A stretch of 5,625 nt of DNA from an uncultured Opitutales bacterium (GTDB taxonomy: Bacteria; Verrucomicrobiota; Verrucomicrobiia; Opitutales; UBA2995), in NCBI GenBank assembly GCA_937920335.1, contig CALGUT010000809.1, positions 1-5,625 of the forward strand, read 5' to 3'. Below the pieces are notes generated by a model. It was not told the DNA's origin, did no database searches, and saw only the letters and a list, made by a program, of their open reading frames with translations. The first letter of the stretch is position 1. Each line of letters opens with the position of its first letter. Below, piece after piece: positions 1 through 5,625 of this stretch. The translations under genes and the position numbers were made by a program.

Positions 1-2
1 TT

Positions 3-2171
3 GGCAAAGGCGCGTATCAGGTATCCGGAGGACTCCATGGAGTCGGAGCAAAATGCGTAAACGCCGTATCCGAACAATTCGAGGCTGAGGTCCGCCGCGA
101 AGGCAAAATCCACCACATGCAATTCTCCCGAGGCAAGACGACTCAGGGAATGAAGGTTATCGGTACGACACAAAAGACAGGCACTAAGATCACGTTTCTT
201 CCAGATCCCGAAATCTTCCTTACGACTTTAGATTTTAAATACGAGATTCTCTCCAAACGTCTACGCGAGCTCGCTTTTTTAAATCCGGGGGTAGAAATCC
301 TCCTAATTGATGAACGTGTTAACAAACAAGAGACGTTCAAATTTGAGAACGGTATCGAAGAGTATGTTGAATTCCTGAATAAATCGAAAAGTCCCATTAT
401 CGAAAAACCGATTACCTTTTCCGGCAGAGCGACCCCAGATGGACTGGAGAATGAGATTATCGTGGATATCAGCATGCAATATACGGATAGCTACAGCGAC
501 CAGATTTATGCTTACGCCAACTCTATCTATAATATTGAAGGAGGAACCCACCTTTCAGGTTTTAAAACCGCTCTTACCCGAGCTGTAAACAGCTACGCGA
601 AAGCTAACGGTTTGGTGAAAGACAAAGATCCATCCATCACAGGTGACGATGCCCGTGAAGGGCTCACAGCTGTAATCTCTGTAAAAGTACCAGAACCGCG
701 ATTTGAAGGACAGACCAAGACCAAACTCTCGAACGGAGAGGTTGATGGCATTGTACAGAAGATAACCGGTGAAAACCTTAAATTGGTTTTTGAGACCACA
801 CCGGGTCTTGCAAAGAAAATCATCGATAAATGTACCAATGCCGCTCGCGCCAGAGAAGCCGCTCGCAAAGCACGTGAAACAGTTAGAAAAAGCGCGCTCA
901 TTGGTGGAGGACTACCGGGAAAACTTGCTGATTGCTCCGAGAAAGACCCAGCACTCTGTGAACTATATATAGTAGAGGGTGACTCTGCGGGTGGATCGGC
1001 AAAACAAGGAAGGGATCGCAAGACTCAGGCCATCCTCCCGTTGTTTGGCAAGCCGATCAACGTAGAGAAAGCCAGAATCGATAAGGCGCTGGCTAACAAG
1101 TCTATCCAATTGTTAACCTCTGCACTCGGAACCGGAATCGGTGATCACGAGGGAGAAGGCGCATTTGACGCATCTAAGTCTCGTTACCACAAGATCATCC
1201 TGATGGCCGATGCGGATGTGGATGGCGCGCATATTCAGACGCTTTACCTGACGTTCTTCTATCGCTACATGAGAGGTCTGATCGACAGTGGTTTTTTATA
1301 CATCGCCCAACCACCGCTCTACAAGATCAAGCGAAGAAGGCGCGAGCAATACATCGAAAACGATACGGAATTGAACCGTATATTGCTTGAGCTCGGCTCG
1401 GAAGATGTGACCCTCGTCCGGACGCGGGACGACCATCAATTTCCTTCAGAAACCATAGATAAGCTTGTAGAAGCGCTGGCGCGACTCGAGGTTTTGACAG
1501 GTGGCGTTTCTCGCTACGGTTGCCCGGTAACGACCTACCTCGATAAGAAAGACGACGAGACCTACGAACTACCGAAATACATAGCGCGCGTCCGAACTGG
1601 TAATCAAGAATCATATATTTTCCTTATGAACGACGATCGGCGCTCAGAGTTTTACAACGAACAGGGAATTACCGAAGACGTCGAAGAAGGGGCAACCGTC
1701 AGGGAAGTCACTCAAGAAGACGGCACCGTTGTTCAGCAGCGAATCGGTGTCTACGAAATCTTTGAAGCCGGGCAAATGAGCAAGATCTTACGTGAGATCT
1801 CTGATGCCGGACTTAGGGTGAATCAATTCTCGCCGACAGAAGAACCTCGGTATAAACTCATTGAAAATATGGGAGATGAGAAGAAGGAGAATGTCGTCGA
1901 ACTATTCACGATACTTCAACTCATGGAAAACATCCGTGGACTTGGTCGACGAGGCTTAACCATTCAACGGTATAAGGGATTGGGTGAAATGAACGCTAAG
2001 CAACTGTTCGAAACAACCATGGATCCGGCAAAACGACGATTGCTAAGGGTTGATATTACAGACGCTGCCAGAGCAGAAGCCACCTTCTCAATGTTGATGG
2101 GAGAAGATGTTCCTTCACGCCGCGCGTTCATAGAAGACAACGCCCTCAATACTTCCTACCTCGACGTATAG
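3..2171 (+). CDS. gyrB: DNA gyrase subunit B, 5'-truncated by window edge
   Basis: ATPase and Toprim subunit of DNA gyrase; with GyrA it drives ATP-dependent negative supercoiling of chromosomal DNA in the cytoplasm. The reading frame is open from base 3 and gives 722 residues before TAG. It begins just ahead of the GHKL ATP lid (SGGLHGVG, fragment residues 8-15), so about 104 N-terminal residues, including the first ATP-binding motifs, lie outside the window and the full protein should be near 825 residues. Visible in order: transducer domain with the QTKTKL loop whose Lys contacts ATP (residues 237-242); Toprim domain with EGDSAGGS (Glu325) and DADVDG (Asp403, 405, 407) as metal-binding acids; an insert of roughly 180 residues (about 450-630) as in E. 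coli-type GyrB; and the tail motif YKGLGEMN (657-664). Oddities: PLFGK replaces PL[KR]GK, and DADVDGAHIQT replaces DADVDGSHIRT. The in-frame ATG at 117 is internal, not a start. ParE is less likely given the adjacent gyrA. Confidence 0.97.
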   Translation, partial: GKGAYQVSGGLHGVGAKCVNAVSEQFEAEVRREGKIHHMQFSRGKTTQGMKVIGTTQKTGTKITFLPDPEIFLTTLDFKYEILSKRLRELAFLNPGVEILLIDERVNKQETFKFENGIEEYVEFLNKSKSPIIEKPITFSGRATPDGLENEIIVDISMQYTDSYSDQIYAYANSIYNIEGGTHLSGFKTALTRAVNSYAKANGLVKDKDPSITGDDAREGLTAVISVKVPEPRFEGQTKTKLSNGEVDGIVQKITGENLKLVFETTPGLAKKIIDKCTNAARAREAARKARETVRKSALIGGGLPGKLADCSEKDPALCELYIVEGDSAGGSAKQGRDRKTQAILPLFGKPINVEKARIDKALANKSIQLLTSALGTGIGDHEGEGAFDASKSRYHKIILMADADVDGAHIQTLYLTFFYRYMRGLIDSGFLYIAQPPLYKIKRRRREQYIENDTELNRILLELGSEDVTLVRTRDDHQFPSETIDKLVEALARLEVLTGGVSRYGCPVTTYLDKKDDETYELPKYIARVRTGNQESYIFLMNDDRRSEFYNEQGITEDVEEGATVREVTQEDGTVVQQRIGVYEIFEAGQMSKILREISDAGLRVNQFSPTEEPRYKLIENMGDEKKENVVELFTILQLMENIRGLGRRGLTIQRYKGLGEMNAKQLFETTMDPAKRRLLRVDITDAARAEATFSMLMGEDVPSRRAFIEDNALNTSYLDV

Positions 2172-2187
2172 CACGCCGAAATCACTT

Positions 2188-2193
2188 TATAAT
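2188..2193 (+). promoter_or_regulatory. TATAAT sequence just upstream of gyrA (weak -10 candidate)
   Basis: A perfect TATAAT hexamer sits in the 30-bp gyrB-gyrA gap and ends 8 bases before the gyrA ATG. A start 6-8 bases downstream of it would fall at or next to the ATG and give a leaderless gyrA transcript. Against this, no recognisable TTGACA-like -35 box is found at 16-19 bp spacing and there is no TGn extension, and AT-rich gaps produce such hexamers by chance. It is listed because the gap also lacks a Shine-Dalgarno sequence. Confidence 0.2.
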
Positions 2194-2201
2194 TTTTGTT
2201 G

Positions 2202-4673
2202 ATGAACCTGGAAAACGATAGATCTACTCCGACCAGTATTACCGAAATAATGCAGACGGCATACATCGATTATTCGATGTCTGTCATCATCGCCCGCGCA
2301 TTACCAGACGCCCGCGATGGGCTGAAGCCCGTACAACGAAGGATCCTTTACGCGATGCTTCGGGAAGGTCTCCTCCATAACCGACCTTTTGATAAATGTG
2401 CGGGTGTGGTGGGTGAAGTGCTCAAGAACTATCATCCACACGGTGATATTTCGGTCTATGACACTCTAGTTCGCATGGCTCAGCACTGGGTCATGCGTTA
2501 CCCTCTCATAATACCCCAAGGAAACTTTGGCTCAATAGACGGTGACCCTCCTGCGGCGTATCGTTATACTGAAGCAAAGCTTCACCAAATCGCAGAAGAC
2601 CTCTTGGCCCAAATCGATGAAGATACCGTCGATTTCGTCCCCAATTATAAAGAAAGCACAACAGAGCCATCTGTAGTTCCAGCAGCCCTTCCGAACCTAC
2701 TCATGAACGGTTCCACAGGAATCGCGGTCGGGATGACTACTAACATCCCTCCACACAATCTAGGGGAATTGATTGATGCTACCTGTGCAATCATCGAAAA
2801 CCCGATGATCTCTGTCGATGACCTCATCACCATCATTCCCGGCCCCGACTTCCCGACCGGTGGGACGATCGCTGGAACAGAAGGCATCCACAAATACCTG
2901 CGAACTGGCAGAGGGATCGTTCGAATCAAAGGAAGCGTTACAACCGATGAACTAAAGAACGGCAAGGAACAGATAATAATCACCGAGATTCCCTATAACG
3001 TTAACCGGGCAACTCTCGTAACTAAGATAGCCGAACTGATTACCAATAAGGTCCTACACGAAATCACCGACCTGCGTGACGAGTCCGATGAAAATACCCG
3101 GGTGGTCATAGAGTTAAAGCGCGGAGAATCTTCTCGGGTCGTTATCAATAAGCTTTATAAGCATACACCCCTGGAATCATCTTTTGGCGTCATTTTACTC
3201 GCTTTAGTTAAAAGGCGCCCGAAGCAAATGAACATCAAGGAAGTACTTGAAGTTTATATCGAACACCGCCGAGAGGTAGTCGTAAGACGAACTCAATTCC
3301 GTCTAAGAAAAGCGGAAGCAAGAGCCCACATCCTAGAAGGGTACAAGATCGCTTTAGATAACTTGGATGATTTTGTTAAAATTATCCGTGCTTCCAAAAA
3401 CCGAGAGGAAGCAAAACAGAGTTTGATGGCAAAATATCCGCTGTCCGACCGCCAAACAGATGCTATTCTAGATCTTCGCCTCTATCAATTGACCGGACTA
3501 GAGAGAGAGAAGATTGAAGAGGAGTATCAAAAACTACTCCAACTCATCGAAGAGCTTAAGTACATTCTAGACAACGAAGGAAAGCTGCTATCTGTGATAA
3601 AGGATGAGTTGCTAGTTATGAGGGACAGGTATCCTTCAGAAAGAAGAACTCAGATAGTCGCAGCGGAAGGGGAATTCAGAATGGAGGACGTAATAGCCAA
3701 TGAAGGCTGTGTCATTTCAGTTTCCCACAAAGGATTCATCAAACGCACTAGCGTAAGTGAGTACCGCTCCCAAAAGCGCGGAGGAAAAGGCGTGAAAGGT
3801 TCTGGATCTTACGACGAAGACTTTATCGAACACGTATTCACCGCCAGCACTCACGATAACATCATGTTCTTTATGAACAACGGACGTGTGTATGTAGAAA
3901 AAGTATACGAAATAATTGAAGGTAGCCGCATATCAAAGGGCCGCTCACTCGTTAACCTTCTGCAGATGCAAGAGGACGAGAAAATTGCTTCGATGATCTG
4001 CGTCCCTGAGTTTTCAGAAGACCTACACTTGGTCAAAGTTACCAGCAAAGGAATCGTCAAGAAGACGAACCTCAAAGAATACTCTAATTATCGCAGAGGT
4101 GGGCTTATCGGTATCAACATCGATAAAGGTGATAAGCTAATCGATGTGCTACTCACAAAAGGTGAGGACGAAATTATCATCGTTACGAATAAGGGTATGT
4201 CTATTCGCTTCAAAGAAACTGACTTAAGAGATCAAGGCCGCGCAACCCGGGGAGTGAAAGGGATCAGACTCAAACGAAAAGACTTCGTCGAATCCGCTGT
4301 AGTCGTAAATCACGACGCTTCACTATTGATCGTCGGTGAGAACGGCCTTGGCAAGCGCAGCGAGTTTGAAGACTACCGCCTCCAAACTCGCGGTGGAAGC
4401 GGTGTGATTGCGATGAAGACAGACGGAGTCGCAGGTGCACTATCAGTAACCGAAGACGACGAGATAATGATTCTTACGCTCAGCGGCCAGGCTATACGTT
4501 CTCCCGTAAAGGATGTCCGGATTATCGGCAGAACTACTCAAGGAGTCCGCATGATGAATCTCGCTGATGATGATAAAATTGTCGCCATCGCGGAAGTCGT
4601 GGAAACTGAAGACATAGACGAGTTAGAAGACGAAGAGGGTGCTACAGAGACTGCGGAGGCACCTCAGGAGTAA
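2202..4673 (+). CDS. gyrA: DNA gyrase subunit A
   Basis: Breakage-reunion and DNA-wrapping subunit of gyrase, complete at 823 residues (E. coli has 875). The winged-helix domain holds catalytic Arg121-Tyr122 in the context AAYRYTEAKL, matching E. coli numbering exactly. The quinolone-resistance segment reads HPHGDISVYD, with Ile83 where E. coli has Ser and Asp87 kept. Tower and coiled-coil domains follow, with the LTGLEREKIEEEY gate region. The C-terminal domain starts near residue 494 and shows six beta-pinwheel blades; the first carries the GyrA box QKRGGKG (524-530), which marks gyrase rather than ParC. The last 25 or so residues are strongly acidic. The gene lies 30 bp after gyrB on the same strand, so co-transcription is likely. 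The start is ATG at 2202, because the N-terminus then matches E. coli spacing; two in-frame TTG codons at 2196 and 2199 are possible but less likely. No Shine-Dalgarno sequence is visible upstream. The gene ends 3 bp from a convergent gene. Confidence 0.98.
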   Translation: MNLENDRSTPTSITEIMQTAYIDYSMSVIIARALPDARDGLKPVQRRILYAMLREGLLHNRPFDKCAGVVGEVLKNYHPHGDISVYDTLVRMAQHWVMRYPLIIPQGNFGSIDGDPPAAYRYTEAKLHQIAEDLLAQIDEDTVDFVPNYKESTTEPSVVPAALPNLLMNGSTGIAVGMTTNIPPHNLGELIDATCAIIENPMISVDDLITIIPGPDFPTGGTIAGTEGIHKYLRTGRGIVRIKGSVTTDELKNGKEQIIITEIPYNVNRATLVTKIAELITNKVLHEITDLRDESDENTRVVIELKRGESSRVVINKLYKHTPLESSFGVILLALVKRRPKQMNIKEVLEVYIEHRREVVVRRTQFRLRKAEARAHILEGYKIALDNLDDFVKIIRASKNREEAKQSLMAKYPLSDRQTDAILDLRLYQLTGLEREKIEEEYQKLLQLIEELKYILDNEGKLLSVIKDELLVMRDRYPSERRTQIVAAEGEFRMEDVIANEGCVISVSHKGFIKRTSVSEYRSQKRGGKGVKGSGSYDEDFIEHVFTASTHDNIMFFMNNGRVYVEKVYEIIEGSRISKGRSLVNLLQMQEDEKIASMICVPEFSEDLHLVKVTSKGIVKKTNLKEYSNYRRGGLIGINIDKGDKLIDVLLTKGEDEIIIVTNKGMSIRFKETDLRDQGRATRGVKGIRLKRKDFVESAVVVNHDASLLIVGENGLGKRSEFEDYRLQTRGGSGVIAMKTDGVAGALSVTEDDEIMILTLSGQAIRSPVKDVRIIGRTTQGVRMMNLADDDKIVAIAEVVETEDIDELEDEEGATETAEAPQE

Positions 4674-4676
4674 ATC

Positions 4677-5399
4677 CTACAAAAGTTCCAACTGATTTCC
4701 GTCAGCGCCATGTCCGTTTCCAGGCTGACTCCAACTCATCAGTTGTTCGAGTGTGAGCATGCTAATTTCGTCATACTTCTGAAGTTGCAACAGGAGCACG
4801 CCTGAAGCCAATGCATCGTAAGGAGCACAGTGAAAACTACTCCGGTGAATGGGGCAAAATCGACTCGCAAGATCGTCCAAACGCTCTTGTAAGCCAAAAG
4901 CATCAACCAACCGACTAAGATTATAACTCTCGAGATCAGGAAATAGGGCCCGATACAGCGCACAAGTATCTAACCAAGGAGCCCAATCAACATCCAAGTT
5001 ACCGGTTATAAAATTCGGACAGCGCGTAACGAAGGGCCACACTGATTTGATAAGACCATTTTCAACGCCCGCATGATGCGCAGCAAAAGGACCATCCAGT
5101 CTACGATCACGAAATAATTCCCATGATTCAGACAATGGATCACTTTCTGCGACATCGATATCACGGATTTGATGAGTCGCTGTCTCAATCTCAGGAATTG
5201 GCGCGATCGAACGGCACAGACGGGTTTCCATCGCCATAAAGTCAAAATCTACTATGGTGACTAGCCCAAACTCGACAATTCCGCTACGCCGACTCCCCTC
5301 AAAGTCAAGGCAGTGAATCGAGTGTTTGTACCAAGGCTTGGGTGATTCTGGATTATCTTCGTTCATTCTTTGCTTCCCAAGAAATGAGAAAGCCGCCAT
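4677..5399 (-). CDS. DnaQ-like (DEDDh) 3'-5' exonuclease family protein
   Basis: Predicted cytoplasmic nuclease of the RNase T/DnaQ fold, 240 residues as the longest reading. ExoI is DFEGS (Asp32, Glu34). ExoII is AHHAGVENGL (107-116), where the usual AHNAxFD has His at the Asn position and Glu113 at the metal-binding Asp. A WLDT segment (142-145) followed by SYNLSRLVDAFGL (158-170) matches the family's DT...L..L region. ExoIII is HCAPYDA, with His190 as the expected general base and Asp195 as metal ligand, so the protein is of DEDDh type. No other domain, signal peptide or membrane segment is seen, so it resembles a stand-alone exonuclease rather than a polymerase proofreading subunit; its true substrate cannot be told. 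The start is uncertain: ATG at 5399 (drawn) leaves 15 bp to the divergent gene, while ATG at 5366 (residue 12) has a better ribosome-site candidate and leaves promoter room. The conserved fold begins only near residue 26, so both starts preserve it. Confidence 0.88.
   Translation of the reverse strand: MAAFSFLGKQRMNEDNPESPKPWYKHSIHCLDFEGSRRSGIVEFGLVTIVDFDFMAMETRLCRSIAPIPEIETATHQIRDIDVAESDPLSESWELFRDRRLDGPFAAHHAGVENGLIKSVWPFVTRCPNFITGNLDVDWAPWLDTCALYRALFPDLESYNLSRLVDAFGLQERLDDLASRFCPIHRSSFHCAPYDALASGVLLLQLQKYDEISMLTLEQLMSWSQPGNGHGADGNQLELL
5373..5378 (-). promoter_or_regulatory. Possible ribosome binding site for the internal exonuclease start
   Basis: On the minus strand, GGGAAG lies 6 bases upstream of the in-frame ATG at 5366-5364. 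This is a partial Shine-Dalgarno match and is somewhat better than what precedes the outer ATG at 5399, where only an AAGG at about 8 bases is seen. If it is used, the exonuclease is 229 residues and the gap to the divergent gene grows to 48 bp. Confidence 0.3.
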
Positions 5400-5414
5400 A
5401 AAGCCAACCTTAAG

Positions 5415-5625
5415 ATGGATACAGATTCTTTAATGCCTTTTCTTTCGGAGCTACTAAAACAAAGTGGTGATATCATTAGGCCGTACTTCTTCGACCGCGG
5501 CTATTCGGTAGATAGAAAGACTGACGAATCGCCAGTGACAAGAGCGGATAAAGAAGCAGAAGAATGTATAAGGAACTTAATACAAAATGAGTTTCCTCAT
5601 CACGGAATAATTGGAGAAGAATTCG
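5415..5625 (+). CDS. Inositol-monophosphatase-family phosphatase, histidinol-phosphatase-like, 3'-truncated by window edge
   Basis: First 70 codons of a Mg-dependent sugar/inositol/nucleotide phosphatase of the IMPase superfamily; the frame is still open at the window end. The N-terminus shows a helical segment (LSELLKQSGDIIRPYF), then KTDESPVTRADKEAEE (35-50), matching the family's K.D.SPVT.AD...E pattern, and finally FPHHGIIGEEF (60-70), whose first Glu of GEE (Glu68) is the expected metal ligand. The SPVTxAD wording together with the HGIIGEEF ending resembles HisN-type histidinol-phosphatases, which dephosphorylate histidinol phosphate in histidine synthesis. Inositol-1-phosphatase (SuhB) and 3'(2'),5'-bisphosphate nucleotidase (CysQ) are alternatives, and the DP.DGT.N and C-terminal motifs that would help separate them lie outside the window. 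The start is ATG at 5415; no clear Shine-Dalgarno sequence precedes it, and the ATG at 5433 would cut into the first helix. It diverges from the exonuclease gene with 15-48 bp between starts. Confidence 0.88.
   Translation, partial: MDTDSLMPFLSELLKQSGDIIRPYFFDRGYSVDRKTDESPVTRADKEAEECIRNLIQNEFPHHGIIGEEF

Noticed and set aside
117..119. ATG at 117 as the start of gyrB
   Set aside because: The same frame is open to the left edge and encodes the conserved ATP-lid motif GGLHGVG, so this Met is internal and the gene begins outside the window.
593..1021. Open frame of 142 codons antisense to gyrB
   Set aside because: It lies wholly inside the conserved transducer/Toprim coding region, and its translation shows no recognisable family or motif; it is a shadow of gyrB.
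2196..2201. TTG codons at 2196 or 2199 as the gyrA start
   Set aside because: The ATG at 2202 is a better start codon, no ribosome site favours the TTGs, and starting at 2202 gives residue numbering matching E. coli GyrA.
3..4673. Topoisomerase IV (ParE/ParC) instead of gyrase
   Set aside because: The second protein has a full six-blade C-terminal domain with a GyrA box (QKRGGKG) and an acidic tail, as expected for GyrA.
4651..4705. Small inverted repeats (GAG/CTC near 4656-4665, AGGA/TCCT at 4666-4678, CTGA/TCAG at 4692-4705) as terminators
   Set aside because: Stems are only 3-4 bp, they lack a following T-run on either strand, and most lie inside coding sequence; chance level.
4739..5245. 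Two plus-strand open frames (4739-4963, 5006-5245) opposite the exonuclease gene
   Set aside because: The minus-strand protein there carries the ordered ExoI, ExoII and ExoIII motifs, whereas the plus-strand products are low-information and match nothing I recognise.
5433..5435. ATG at 5433 as the phosphatase start
   Set aside because: It would remove part of the N-terminal helix, and no ribosome site precedes it; the ATG at 5415 is preferred.
1..5625. Mobile elements, CRISPR arrays, tRNA genes or a novel defence/accessory system
   Set aside because: Nearly every base is accounted for by four recognisable protein genes; I saw no direct-repeat array, transposase motif or tRNA-like fold.

Overview
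This window carries the type II topoisomerase locus of a Gram-negative-type bacterium, plus the start of an unrelated neighbourhood. In order, it holds the 3' part of gyrB (+), a complete gyrA (+), a DnaQ-like 3'-5' exonuclease gene (-), and the first 70 codons of an inositol-monophosphatase/histidinol-phosphatase-type gene (+) that runs off the right edge. Coding density is almost total. The gaps between stop and start codons are 30 bp (gyrB to gyrA), 3 bp (gyrA to exonuclease, convergent) and 15 bp (exonuclease to phosphatase, divergent, if the exonuclease uses its outer start). No RNA gene, mobile element, CRISPR array or long repeat was seen, and no gene-free stretch longer than 30 bp exists.

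Organism: GyrB carries the long insert between the Toprim core and the C-terminal tail that is known from Gram-negative-type GyrB proteins. The wording of its ATP lid (GGLHGVGAKCVNA), the direct gyrB-gyrA adjacency and the poor Shine-Dalgarno sequences fit the PVC superphylum. Verrucomicrobia (Opitutae/Puniceicoccales-like) is my best guess. This is an inference from memory of family wording, not a search result, and is held at low to moderate confidence. Base composition looks moderate, with no obvious change along the window.

How the genes work together: GyrB (ATPase and Toprim) and GyrA (DNA cleavage/religation and DNA wrapping) form the A2B2 DNA gyrase that introduces negative supercoils. 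They are almost certainly co-transcribed. The exonuclease lies on the opposite strand, tail to tail with gyrA, and is not part of that operon. The phosphatase gene diverges from it.

The window is mostly ordinary housekeeping DNA and I found no convincing undescribed system. Points worth a second look are two non-standard residues in the quinolone-resistance regions of both gyrase subunits (Ile at the GyrA Ser83 position, Phe at the GyrB Lys447 position), a non-canonical ExoII motif in the exonuclease, a gyrA start without a Shine-Dalgarno sequence but with a TATAAT just upstream, and two very tight gene junctions.
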